In this document: positions 53,329 to 60,885 of the stretch, one piece after another
How the letters are laid out: each line of letters begins with the position of its first letter
Numbering within the stretch: the stretch's first letter is position 1
Source: JABDIP01 sp965250245
Lineage (GTDB): Bacteria > Pseudomonadota > Alphaproteobacteria > DSM-16000 > Inquilinaceae
NCBI GenBank assembly: GCA_965250245.1
Contig: OZ252296.1
Coordinates: forward strand, 2,294,001 to 2,358,000
Length of the DNA: 64,000 nucleotides
Direction of reading: 5' to 3'
Notes under the pieces: generated by a model
What the model was told of the DNA's origin: nothing
What the model saw: only the letters and a program-made list of their open reading frames with translations
Databases searched by the model: none
Position numbers and translations under genes: made by a program

Positions 53329-54096
53329 ATGACGCAAGCCGAGAAGGCCCGCCAATTCGCCGCGCTGCACGTGCCGGGGAGCCCGCTGATCCTCTACAAC
53401 ATCTGGGATGCGGGCGGCGCCAAGGCCATCGCCGGAGCCGGCGCCAAGGCCATCGCGACCGGGAGCTGGTCGGTCGCCGACGCCCACGGCTATCCGGACG
53501 GCCAGGCGATCCCGTTGGATCTGGCGCTGCGGGTGGTGGACCGGATCGTCGCCACGGTCGACCTGCCGGTGACCCTGGATTTCGAAGGCGGCTATGCCGA
53601 GGCGCCGGACGCGGTCGCGGCGAATGTCGCCCGGGTCGTCGAGGCCGGTGTCATCGGCATCAACTTCGAGGACCAGGTCGTCGGCGGTGAGGGCCTGCAC
53701 CCGATCGAGGCGCAGAGCGCGCGCATCGCGGCGATCCGCCGGATGGCGGAGGAGGCGGGCGTGCCGCTGTTCATCAACGCCCGGACGGACCTGTTCATCA
53801 AGGAGAAGGATCGCGGCCGGCACGGAGATCTGCTGGGCGAGGCGCGGGAGCGTGTCGCCGCGTTCGCCGAGGCCGGCGCCAGCGGGTTCTTCGTGCCGCG
53901 GTTGGCCGACCCGGATCTGATCGGCGCGGTGTGCGAATCATCGCCGCTGCCCGTCAATGTGATGATGGCGGGCGGGGTTCCCGGCATCGGGGATTTGGCC
54001 GGGCTCGGCGTCGCCCGGGTCAGCTATGGCCCGGGGCCGTATGTCCAGGCCATGGCTGCGCTGGCCGAGCAATACGCGGCGATCGCCGGCGGCTGA
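53329..54096 (+). CDS. Isocitrate lyase/PEP mutase-family enzyme
   Basis: A 255-residue TIM-barrel enzyme of the isocitrate lyase/PEP mutase superfamily. It shows GSWSVADAHGYPDGQAI, VTLDFEGGYAEAP (metal-binding Asp in TLDFEGG), NFEDQVVGGEGLHPIEAQ and NARTDLFI. The loop used by methylisocitrate lyase (KKCGH) is absent, so it belongs to the phosphonopyruvate hydrolase/oxaloacetate decarboxylase-like group that cleaves or hydrolyses a 3-carbon 2-oxo acid. Single gene. ATG 53329 lies in ACCATG context without a strong site. Confidence 0.82.
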   Translation: MTQAEKARQFAALHVPGSPLILYNIWDAGGAKAIAGAGAKAIATGSWSVADAHGYPDGQAIPLDLALRVVDRIVATVDLPVTLDFEGGYAEAPDAVAANVARVVEAGVIGINFEDQVVGGEGLHPIEAQSARIAAIRRMAEEAGVPLFINARTDLFIKEKDRGRHGDLLGEARERVAAFAEAGASGFFVPRLADPDLIGAVCESSPLPVNVMMAGGVPGIGDLAGLGVARVSYGPGPYVQAMAALAEQYAAIAGG

Positions 54097-54304
54097 CCCG
54101 GCTGGCTGATCGCGCGGCCGCGGATTCGGCGCAGATCTGCATCGGGTCGAAGGGCAGGTCCGCCAGCGCCTGCTGCGACATGTGCCGCAGGTCGGGGTGG
54201 GAGAGCGGGTCGCATGACCAGTGCGTGCCGTCGTCGGCACGGGTGGTCTGCCCCGCCAAGGCCCGGCCAAGGCCACGGATGATGGATTTCAGTTGATTTA
54301 GCAT
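54020..54304 (-). CDS. Small protein of DUF1127-like design (uncertain)
   Basis: Residues 30-60 of this 94-residue frame read DPLSHPDLRHMSQQALADLPFDPMQI, echoing the DUF1127 pattern in which a helix with LxxLSDRELADIGL contacts RNA or proteins. DUF1127-type genes are often divergent from a LysR gene, as here. The C-terminal third overlaps the 3' end of the convergent lyase gene and reads like low-complexity Arg/Ser sequence. There is no ribosome site before ATG 54304. Could be a real small protein that ends earlier in evolution, or an artefact. Confidence 0.42.
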   Translation of the reverse strand: MLNQLKSIIRGLGRALAGQTTRADDGTHWSCDPLSHPDLRHMSQQALADLPFDPMQICAESAAARSASRVSRRRSPRIARPAQPWPGHTAPGHS

Positions 54305-54336
54305 GGCTGAAAGATAGGTATTCCAGGCGCAAGAGA

Positions 54337-54377
54337 ACTATCGAATTGTTCTCGATAGTGATATAGCCTGGCTATAT
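54337..54377. promoter_or_regulatory. LysR-type operator region overlapping the start codon
   Basis: Two palindromes: ACTATCGA (54337-54344) with TCGATAGT (54352-54359), and ATATAGC (54361-54367) with GCTATAT (54371-54377), the second overlapping the start codon of the LysR gene (54376). This would suit autoregulation and shared control with the divergent small gene. The mRNA appears to begin very near ATG. Confidence 0.55.
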
Positions 54378-55290
54378 GAAGAACCTGAACCGTACCAGCC
54401 TGGGCGGACTGCGGGCGATCGAGGCCGCCGGGCGCCTCGGCAGCCTGCGTGCCGCCGCCGAGGAGATCGGCGTCACCATTGGCGCGGTCAGCCAGCAGAT
54501 CCAGAAGACCGAGCAGCAGCTCGGCCGGACCCTGTTCGAGCGCCGGCCGAAGGGTCTGGTGCCGACGGCCCATGGCGAGGCGGTGCTGCGGCACCTCACC
54601 GGCGGCATGGCGGAGCTCTCCGCCGCCGTGGCGCTGGCCGAGCGCGGTGGTGACGATACCCTGACCGTCTCCGTGGCGCCGGTCTTCGCCGGCAAGTGGC
54701 TGGTCTGGCGCCTGAAGGATTTTCACAGGCGGCATCCGACCATCAGCATTCGCGTCGATGCGACGATCAACCTGGTCGATCCGGGCACCTCGGACGTCGA
54801 TGTCTGCATCCGGGTGGGGCGGGGGCCATACCCGGACGTGGATGCCGCCAAGCTGGTCGACCTGCGCGTCTTCCCCGCCTGCAGCCCGGCGCTGGCCAAG
54901 CGCCTGAAGGAACCGGCCGACCTTGCCGATGTCCCGATCATCCACGACGCCGGCGAGCTGCTGAGCTGGAACACCTGGCTCGAGCCGAACGGCCTCGACG
55001 CCGGCATTCTCGGTGACGGACCGGCCTTCTCCGATGGCTCGCTGTGCCTGGACGCGGCGATCGCCGGGCAGGGCGTGTTCCTGGCCTGGGAGACCCTGGC
55101 CGCCGATGCGCTTCGGATGGGCCGCGTCGTCGCGCCGTTCCCCGGCCGCTACCCGACCGGCCACGCCTACTGGTTCATCACCAGCCGCCGCCTGCCCAAA
55201 TCCCGCAGCGTCCGCGCCTTCGAAACCTGGCTGCGCGAACAGCTCGACACGACCATGGCGGAACAGTCGGCCGGCAACGCCGCAGGGTGA
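54376..55290 (+). CDS. LysR-family regulator, GcvA-like
   Basis: A 304-residue DNA-binding regulator. N-terminal HTH: LGGLRAIEAAGRLGSLRAAAEEIGVTIGAVSQQIQKTEQQLG (in pieces RAIEAAGRLGSLRAAAEE, IGVTIGAVSQQIQ), then a binding-protein-like sensor domain (LTVSVAPVFAGKWLVWRL, DVDVCIRVGRGPYPDVDAAKLVD). The opening KNLNRTSLGGLRAIEAAGR and the sensor pattern match the GcvA subgroup. No ribosome site before ATG 54376. Target genes are unknown. Confidence 0.88.
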   Translation: MKNLNRTSLGGLRAIEAAGRLGSLRAAAEEIGVTIGAVSQQIQKTEQQLGRTLFERRPKGLVPTAHGEAVLRHLTGGMAELSAAVALAERGGDDTLTVSVAPVFAGKWLVWRLKDFHRRHPTISIRVDATINLVDPGTSDVDVCIRVGRGPYPDVDAAKLVDLRVFPACSPALAKRLKEPADLADVPIIHDAGELLSWNTWLEPNGLDAGILGDGPAFSDGSLCLDAAIAGQGVFLAWETLAADALRMGRVVAPFPGRYPTGHAYWFITSRRLPKSRSVRAFETWLREQLDTTMAEQSAGNAAG

Positions 55291-55318
55291 GGCGAGGCAC
55301 CTTATCGATTCCCCTTCG

Positions 55319-55424
55319 CGTCGTCCCCGGGCTCGACCCGGGGACCCATTTGCCCGCCTGTTCCCGGTGCCAGAGGCGCGGAGCCGATTGTCGATGGATC
55401 CCCGGGTCAAGCCCGGGGACGACG
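55319..55424. repeat. Palindromic intergenic repeat, family A copy 3
   Basis: Same arms as at 17138 and 33253, separated by about 48 bases. Located between the LysR and MocR genes. Confidence 0.83.
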
Positions 55425-55504
55425 AGGGAAGGGTGGCAAGGAACAGGCCAGGGCCGATGCCAAGTCTACGGCGAGCAGTGGGCCCGGACCCACCCGTGGG
55501 TACT

Positions 55505-55568
55505 TTGTCCCGCATTGATCGGGACAATGTATCGGTTGTCGGGCCTTTGTCTCCCTTATACCCTGACA
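55505..55568. promoter_or_regulatory. Candidate MocR operator
   Basis: TTGTCCCG (55505-55512) pairs with CGGGACAA (55520-55527); further TTGTC (55536-55540) and GACAA (55564-55568) half sites follow before the MocR gene. PdxR-type regulators bind repeated half sites of this size. No experimental claim is made. Confidence 0.5.
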
Positions 55569-55623
55569 AATAGGCGCGCATTGCGCGTGAAAATCGATAC
55601 AATTTGTGGAGGGGATGATGACA

Positions 55624-57006
55624 ATGTGGTTGCCTTCCCTGAATGACCGGCCCGGGCCGAAATATCTGCGCATCGCCGATGCGTTGTCGGAGGACATCTA
55701 CGCCGGGCGGCTGGCCGCCGGTGACCGGCTGCCGACCCATCGCGACCTGGCTTGGCATCTGGGCGTCACCGTCGGCACCGTCAGCCGCGCCTATGCCGAG
55801 GCGGAGCGCCGCGGGCTGCTGGTCGGCGAGGTAGGCCGTGGCAGCTATGTGAAGGCCGGCGCGCGCTCCACCGCCACGCTGGCGATGCCCGATCCGGGCG
55901 GGCCGGCGACCATCGAGCTGGGCATCAACAAGCCGGCGGCGGCGCTGTCCACGCCGGAATTCGCCGCCGCGATGACGGCGCTGGCGCAGTCCGGCGATCT
56001 GGACACGCTGATGAACTACCAGCCCCATACCGGCCGCTGGGACCACCGCGCCGCCGGGGCGGAGTGGCTGGCCCGCCGCGACCTGCAGGTCGATGCCGGG
56101 CAGGTGATGCTGACCAGCGGGGCCGAGCACGCGATCGCCGCCGCGCTGATGGGGCTGACCGATCCGGGTGACGTGGTGCTGGTCGAGGAGCTGACCTGGT
56201 CCGGCACACGGGCGCTGGGCAGCCTGCAGCGGCTGTCGCTGAAGCCGGTGGCGATGGACGAGCAGGGCATGATCCCCGAGGCGCTGGACGCCGCCTGCCG
56301 GGCCAGCGGCGCGCGCATGCTCTACACCATGCCGACGATCCACAATCCGACCACGATCCTGATGCCCGAGGCACGGCGGGCCGAGATCGCCGCGATTGCC
56401 CGGGAGCACGGCGTGACCATCGTCGAGGACGATGTCTACGGCATGCTAGCGGCCGACGCGCCGCCGCCGCTGTCGGCCTATGCGCCGGAGCGCAGCCTGT
56501 ACATCACCTCCGCCTCCAAGAGCCTGGCGCCGTGCCTGCGCATCGGCTACGCCGCAGTGCCGGTGGACCGGATCGGCCGCTTCACCGCCGCGGCGCGGGC
56601 GCTGAACTGGATGGCGCCGCCGGTGGAGGCGGAGATCCTCTCGCGCTGGGTGCGTTCCGGGCTGGCCGACGAGATGACCGCGCGCATCCGCGCCGACGCC
56701 ATCACCCGGCTCGGCATCGTCGAGCGCATCCTGGACGGCTTCTCCTTCGACGCCACGCCGGGCGGCTTCCATATCTGGCTGCAGCTTCCCGAGCCCTGGC
56801 GGGCCCAGGATTTGGTCGCCGCCGCCCGGGACCGGGGCGTGTCGATGACTTCGACCGAGCTGTTCGTGCCCGGGCGGGCAGAGACGCCGCACGCGCTCAG
56901 GGTCAGCATCTGCGCCACGCGCACCCATGGGGAGTTGGAGCGCGGCCTGACGGCCCTGGTGGAGCTTTTGCGGCAGGCGCCGGAACCCTGCCTGGCGGTC
57001 GCCTGA
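55624..57006 (+). CDS. MocR-family aminotransferase-like regulator (PdxR-like)
   Basis: A 460-residue regulator with an N-terminal GntR winged helix (LNDRPGPKYLRIADALSEDIYAGRLAAGDRLPTHRDLAWHLGVTVGTVSRAYAEAERRGLL, read in pieces) joined to a PLP fold-type I domain. The PLP-binding Lys is in SASKSLAPCLRIGYAAVP, split SASKSLAPC. The GGAGGGG at 55608-55614 gives ATG 55624 the best spacing; 55618 is an alternative. It is followed closely by a FMN-binding protein and pyridoxal kinase, which points to PdxR-type control of vitamin B6 salvage. Confidence 0.88.
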   Translation: MWLPSLNDRPGPKYLRIADALSEDIYAGRLAAGDRLPTHRDLAWHLGVTVGTVSRAYAEAERRGLLVGEVGRGSYVKAGARSTATLAMPDPGGPATIELGINKPAAALSTPEFAAAMTALAQSGDLDTLMNYQPHTGRWDHRAAGAEWLARRDLQVDAGQVMLTSGAEHAIAAALMGLTDPGDVVLVEELTWSGTRALGSLQRLSLKPVAMDEQGMIPEALDAACRASGARMLYTMPTIHNPTTILMPEARRAEIAAIAREHGVTIVEDDVYGMLAADAPPPLSAYAPERSLYITSASKSLAPCLRIGYAAVPVDRIGRFTAAARALNWMAPPVEAEILSRWVRSGLADEMTARIRADAITRLGIVERILDGFSFDATPGGFHIWLQLPEPWRAQDLVAAARDRGVSMTSTELFVPGRAETPHALRVSICATRTHGELERGLTALVELLRQAPEPCLAVA

Positions 57007-57016
57007 GGAGGGGCCC

Positions 57017-57664
57017 GTGTTCACGCCCAAGCCCTTCGAGGAGACCGATCTCGGCCGCCTGCGCGCGGTGGTCGAGGCGAACAGCTTCGGCCTGTTGCTG
57101 AGCAACGGGCCGGAGGCGCCGGTCGCCAGCCATCTGCCCTTCATGATCGATCTCGACACCGAGACCGGGCAGGGCACCCTGCACTGCCACATGGCGCGGG
57201 CCAACCCGCATTGGCAGGCGATCGAGGCCAATCCCGACGTGCTGTCGGTCTTCGCCGGCGCCCATGGCTACATCTCGCCGCGCTGGTACACCACGCCGAT
57301 CGCGGTGCCGACCTGGAACTACGTCGCCGTGCATGTCCACGGCACCGCGCGGACCGAGCACGAGCCGGCGGCGCTACGCGCGCATCTGGAGCGGTTGATC
57401 GCGGTGCATGAGTCGAGCCGGCCGGAGCCGTGGTCGCTGGCCGAGCCGCCGGCGAACTTCATCGAGAAGATGCTGACCGGCATCGTCGGCGTCGAGATCG
57501 CCATCACCCGCATCGAGGGCAAGCGCAAGATGAGCCAGAACCGCACGCCGGCCGATCAGGCCGGGGTGATCGCGGCCCTGCGCGCCGACGGCACCGAAAG
57601 CGGCCTGCAACTGGCCGCGGAGATGGCCCCGGACGACTTCTCATGGTATCGCAACGATGCCTGA
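57017..57664 (+). CDS. FMN-binding PaiB-type protein
   Basis: A 215-residue protein of the PaiB family (FMN-binding split-barrel; Bacillus PaiB represses sporulation and protease genes). It starts with MFTPKPFEETDLGRLRAVVEANSFGLLL (in pieces), then SHLPFMIDLDT, HMARANPHWQAIEANPDVLSVFAGAHGYISPRWYTTPIAVPTWNYVAVHVHG (pieces: ARANPHW, YISPRWY, VPTWNYVAVHVHG). GTG 57017 has GGAGGGG. Overlaps pdxY by eight bases. In this setting it may sense FMN or PLP status. Confidence 0.85.
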   Translation: MFTPKPFEETDLGRLRAVVEANSFGLLLSNGPEAPVASHLPFMIDLDTETGQGTLHCHMARANPHWQAIEANPDVLSVFAGAHGYISPRWYTTPIAVPTWNYVAVHVHGTARTEHEPAALRAHLERLIAVHESSRPEPWSLAEPPANFIEKMLTGIVGVEIAITRIEGKRKMSQNRTPADQAGVIAALRADGTESGLQLAAEMAPDDFSWYRNDA

Positions 57665-58523
57665 CAACCCACTGAATATACTGTCGATCCAGTCGACAGT
57701 CGGCTATGGCCATGTGGGCAACAGCGCCGCCGTCTTTCCGCTGCAGCGCCTGGGCATCGAGGTCTGGCCGGTGATCACCGTGCATTTCAGCAACCACACC
57801 GGCTATGGCGCCTGGCGCGGGCCGGTGCTGGCGGCGGACGACATCGCCGAGGTGGTCGAGGGCATCGGCGAGCGCGGCGTCCTGCCGGACTGCGACGCGA
57901 CCCTCAGCGGCTACATGGGCGACGTGTCCCTGGGCACGGTCATCCTGGACGCCGCCGCCAAGGTGAAGGCGGCCAACCCGGAGGCGCTGTATTGCTGCGA
58001 CCCCGTGATGGGCGATGTTGGCCGCGGCTTCTTCGTGCGGCCCGGCATCCCGGAGTTCATGCGCGACGCGGCAGTGCCGGCGGCCGATATCATCACGCCC
58101 AACCAGTTCGAGCTGGAATACCTGACCGGCCATTCGGTCGACACCCTGGATCACGCCCTGGCGGCGGCCGACGCGGCCCGGGCCATGGGGCCGGGCATCG
58201 TGCTGATCACCAGTCTGCAGCGCGCCGGCGCCCCGCCCGACACCATCGAGTTGCTGGCGGTCTCCGGCGAGGGCGCCTGGCTGGTCGGCACGCCGCTGCT
58301 GCCGATCTCGGTCAACGGCGCCGGCGACATGACCGCCGCCCTGTTCCTGGCCCACTACCTGAAGACCGGCGACCCGGCAACGGCGCTGGGCCGGGTCGCG
58401 GCGTCGGTCTTCGCGGTGATGGAAGCGACGGTCGCCGCCGGCGCGCGCGAGATCCAGATCGTCGCCGCACAAGAGGCGATCGCCCAGCCGCCAGAGCGGT
58501 TCGCGGTGGAGCAGGTGCGGTGA
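57657..58523 (+). CDS. pdxY: Pyridoxal kinase
   Basis: A 288-residue PfkB-fold kinase for pyridoxal. Marks: LSIQSTVGYGHVGNSAAVFPLQRLGIEVWPVITVHFSNHTGYG (in pieces: VGYGHVGNSAA, FSNHTGYG), CDPVMGDVGRGFFV, ITPNQFELEYLTG and VNGAGDMTAALFLAHYL, where GAGD is the catalytic base. Length and GHVGNSAA are typical of PdxY/PdxK. Last gene of the MocR - PaiB - pdxY unit, which would make it the target that MocR controls. Confidence 0.92.
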   Translation: MPDNPLNILSIQSTVGYGHVGNSAAVFPLQRLGIEVWPVITVHFSNHTGYGAWRGPVLAADDIAEVVEGIGERGVLPDCDATLSGYMGDVSLGTVILDAAAKVKAANPEALYCCDPVMGDVGRGFFVRPGIPEFMRDAAVPAADIITPNQFELEYLTGHSVDTLDHALAAADAARAMGPGIVLITSLQRAGAPPDTIELLAVSGEGAWLVGTPLLPISVNGAGDMTAALFLAHYLKTGDPATALGRVAASVFAVMEATVAAGAREIQIVAAQEAIAQPPERFAVEQVR

Positions 58524-58565
58524 GGGCGCTGAGTTCAGTATGGCGTGCTGGCCCAGCCCTCGGTT

Positions 58566-58635
58566 GTCATTCCCGCGAAAGCGGGAATCCAGTCGGGCAC
58601 CGTGTTCCCTGGATTCCCGCCTTCGCGGGAATGAC
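58566..58635. repeat. Palindromic intergenic repeat, GTCATTCCCGC family
   Basis: GTCATTCCCGCG (58566-58577) pairs with CGCGGGAATGAC (58624-58635), with ATTCCCGC/GCGGGAAT repeated between. Elements with this core are widespread in Proteobacteria. It separates pdxY and the transporter gene. Confidence 0.82.
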
Positions 58636-58655
58636 GGTCTGAGGATGGGGCAATC

Positions 58656-59624
58656 ATGAAGCTCGACCGGGTCCCCGAAACCCCGCCGCAGCCGCCGGCC
58701 GCCACGACGCCGGCCGAGGGCCCCGCGCTGCTTGCTTACGGCCTGCTGCTCATGGCGCCGCTGATGATGGCGAGCAATGTGGTGATCGGGCGGGCGGCGG
58801 CGGAGATCATGCCGCCGGTCGGGCTGGCGTTCTGGCGCTGGTCGTTGGCCTTCGTCCTGATGCTGCCGCTGGCCGGGGCCGGGCTGTGGCGCTATCGCCA
58901 GGTGCTGCGTCGGGAGTGGCCGGTGCTGCTGGTGCTGGGCGCGCTCGGCATGGGGGTGTGCGGCGCCTTCGTCTATGTCGGGCTGAAGACGACGACCGCG
59001 ACCAATGCCGGGCTGATCTACGCCGCCTCGCCGGCGCTCATCCTGCTGGTCTCGGCGGTCTTCCGAGGCGAGGCGGTGCGGCCGCGGCAGGTCGCCGGCA
59101 TCGTCATCGCGGTGGCCGGCGTCGCCGCCATCCTGGCGCGCGGCGATATCTCAGCCCTGCTGGCGCTGCGCTTCACCACGGGCGACCTCTGGGTGCTGGG
59201 CGCCACCATCGCCTGGGCGGTCTATTCGGTGATGCTGAAGCGGCAGGCCCTGCAGATGCCCACCTTCGTCCTGTTCGCGGCGATCACCGCCGCCGGCGTG
59301 CTGTGCCTGGCGCCGTTCTATCTCGCCGAGACCCTGGCCGGACGGCCGGTGGCCTGGACGCCGGAGGCGCTGCTGAGCGTTGCCGGCGTCGCCGTCTTCG
59401 CCTCCGTCCTGGCCTATTCCAGCTACCAGAAGGGCGTTACCTTGATCGGCCCGGCCCGCGCCGGACCCTTCATGTACCTGATGCCGGCCTATGCCGCGGT
59501 GCTGGCCATGCTGTTCCTCGACGAGCGTCTGGCCCTGTTCCACCTCGTCGGGTTCGCCCTGATCCTGACCGGCGTGATGCTGGCCAGCGCCCCGTCGCGG
59601 CCGGTGGCCGGCGGTGGTGATTGA
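58656..59624 (+). CDS. EamA/DMT-family transporter
   Basis: A 322-residue inner-membrane exporter or importer with ten membrane helices in two EamA repeats: LLMAPLMMASNVVIGRAAAEIMPPVGLAFWRWSLAFV (pieces) and TGDLWVLGATIAWAVYSVMLKRQALQMPTF, with the pair of FLDERLALFHLVGFALILTG. A Pro-rich cytoplasmic leader (PETPPQPPAATTPAEGP) precedes. Possible substrates are amino acids, sugars or drugs; not decidable. Single gene after the palindrome at 58566. Confidence 0.87.
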   Translation: MKLDRVPETPPQPPAATTPAEGPALLAYGLLLMAPLMMASNVVIGRAAAEIMPPVGLAFWRWSLAFVLMLPLAGAGLWRYRQVLRREWPVLLVLGALGMGVCGAFVYVGLKTTTATNAGLIYAASPALILLVSAVFRGEAVRPRQVAGIVIAVAGVAAILARGDISALLALRFTTGDLWVLGATIAWAVYSVMLKRQALQMPTFVLFAAITAAGVLCLAPFYLAETLAGRPVAWTPEALLSVAGVAVFASVLAYSSYQKGVTLIGPARAGPFMYLMPAYAAVLAMLFLDERLALFHLVGFALILTGVMLASAPSRPVAGGGD

Positions 59625-59651
59625 CCGTACGGCGCGTCCGCCGGACTTTCT

Positions 59652-59760
59652 TTGATTTAGTCAACCATCGCCGCCGGGCAGGTCATCCATTGGCGAGCCG
59701 CGGCGGGAAAGCCTCAACCGTGGTGATGCGTCCAGTTATTTGACTTTGTCAAATAACTGG
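59652..59760. promoter_or_regulatory. Two MarR-type operators
   Basis: A 29-bp perfect palindrome CCAGTTATTTGAC-TTT-GTCAAATAACTGG (59732-59760) ends 40 bases before the MarR-GNAT start (59801), and a related shorter site TTGATTTAGTCAA (59652-59664) lies 68 bases earlier. The two sites share TTGA...TCAA ends. Cooperative binding by the MarR-GNAT protein is likely. Confidence 0.6.
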
Positions 59761-59800
59761 TTTGCCGCTAGGCTGGTTCGGGCCGGATGTCCTGACGCCC

Positions 59801-60730
59801 ATGGATCAAGCCGCGATGCTGGAAGAGATCGATACCGTACGGCGCTTCTCGCGCTTCTACACCCACCGCCTGGGAATCCTGCGCCGGCGGCTCTACGACA
59901 GCCCGTTCACGCTTGCCGAGAGCCGGGTGCTGTATGAGCTCGGCACGCGGGACGCGCCTACGGCGAAGGAACTCGGGGCCGCGCTGGGCCTGGACGCCGG
60001 CTATCTGAGCCGGGTGCTGACGCGGTTCGAGACGGATGACCTGCTGGCCCGCCGGCGCTCGCAGACGGATGCCAGGAGCAACATCCTGGAGCTGACCTCG
60101 GCCGGGCGGATCGCGTTCGAGCACCTCGAGGACCGGTCCCGCCAGGAGGTCGGCGATCTGTTGCGGGCGGTGCCGGACCGGGATTTGGGCCGACTCACGC
60201 AAGCGCTGCGCGATGTCGAGGGCATCCTGGCAAATGGCCGCGATCGCACGCCGGCGGTGACGCTGCGCCCGCATCGGCCCGGCGATATCGGCTGGGTGAT
60301 CGAACGCCACGGCGCGCTCTACGCCCGGGAGTATGGCTGGGATGTCTCCTTCGAGGCGCTGGTGGCGGAGATCGCGGCGAAGTTCCTGCGCGAGCAGGAC
60401 CCGGCCTGCGAGCACGCCTGGATCGCCGAATGCGACGGCGCGCGGGTCGGCTGCGTGTTTCTCGTGCGCGAGTCGGATGCGCTTGCCCGGCTGCGCCTGC
60501 TGCTGGTCGAGCCGACCGCCCGCGGCCTCGGGATCGGCCGCATGCTGGTTCAGCACTGCATCGATGCCGCCCGCCAGGATGGCTATCGCGGCATCACGCT
60601 GTGGACCAATGCCAATCTGGTCGCGGCGTGCGAGCTGTATCGGTCTTTCGGATTCGTGCTGACCGGCGAGGCGCCGCATCACAGCTTCGGCAAGGACCTG
60701 GTCGGCCAGGACTGGACTCTGACGTTCTGA
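59801..60730 (+). CDS. MarR-GNAT fusion: winged-helix regulator with acetyltransferase domain
   Basis: A 309-residue two-domain protein. Residues 1-150: MarR winged-helix (TLAESRVLYELGTRDAPTAKELGAALGLDAGYLSRVLTRFETDDLLARRRSQTDARS, in pieces), residues about 160-309: GNAT acetyltransferase (LRPHRPGDIGWVIERHGALYAREYG, LLVEPTARGLGIGRMLVQHCI, ACELYRSFGFVLTGE). The frame from 59762 starts TTG but ATG 59801 is more likely. Such fusions are a known protein type; the acetyltransferase may act on metabolites that the regulator senses. Flanked upstream by two MarR-like palindromes. Confidence 0.88.
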   Translation: MDQAAMLEEIDTVRRFSRFYTHRLGILRRRLYDSPFTLAESRVLYELGTRDAPTAKELGAALGLDAGYLSRVLTRFETDDLLARRRSQTDARSNILELTSAGRIAFEHLEDRSRQEVGDLLRAVPDRDLGRLTQALRDVEGILANGRDRTPAVTLRPHRPGDIGWVIERHGALYAREYGWDVSFEALVAEIAAKFLREQDPACEHAWIAECDGARVGCVFLVRESDALARLRLLLVEPTARGLGIGRMLVQHCIDAARQDGYRGITLWTNANLVAACELYRSFGFVLTGEAPHHSFGKDLVGQDWTLTF

Positions 60731-60761
60731 CCCGCCGGCGCTGCCCTAGTCGCGCCGACGA

Positions 60762-60834
60762 AAAAGAGGCACCCGCGAAATCCGCGGATGCCTCTGTCGA
60801 GCGCGATATTAGGCACAAAGAAACAGTCTGGCAA
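60762..60834 (-). ncRNA. Candidate very short antisense-strand transcript
   Basis: On the minus strand a sigma70-like promoter, TTGCCA (60834-60829) 17 bases before TAATAT (60811-60806), is followed within 12 bases by a hairpin (60794-60783 with 60777-60766, one mismatch) and T tract (60765-60761 read as TTTTT). The predicted RNA would be only about 40 bases and consist mainly of the terminator. May be a tiny RNA or a transcriptional insulator for the Hsp70 gene; no plus-strand terminator function is shown because the T tract is on the minus strand. Confidence 0.35.
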
Positions 60835-60859
60835 CGAATTCCGCATGACAATAAATAGG

Positions 60860-60884
60860 GTCCCCTTCGCGCTTGAAAGGGGAC
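60860..60884 (+). promoter_or_regulatory. Hairpin hiding the Hsp70 ribosome-binding site
   Basis: GTCCCCTT (60860-60867) pairs perfectly with AAGGGGAC (60877-60884), leaving a 9-base loop. The second arm is the Shine-Dalgarno sequence of the Hsp70 gene, whose ATG codons lie at 60886 and 60889. This arrangement is what an RNA thermometer looks like, though the stem is strongly G+C-paired. Confidence 0.55.
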
Positions 60885-60885
60885 G

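Noticed and set aside
54298..56409. Minus-strand frame of 703 codons
   Set aside because: Antisense to the LysR and MocR genes; low-complexity composition and no start signal.
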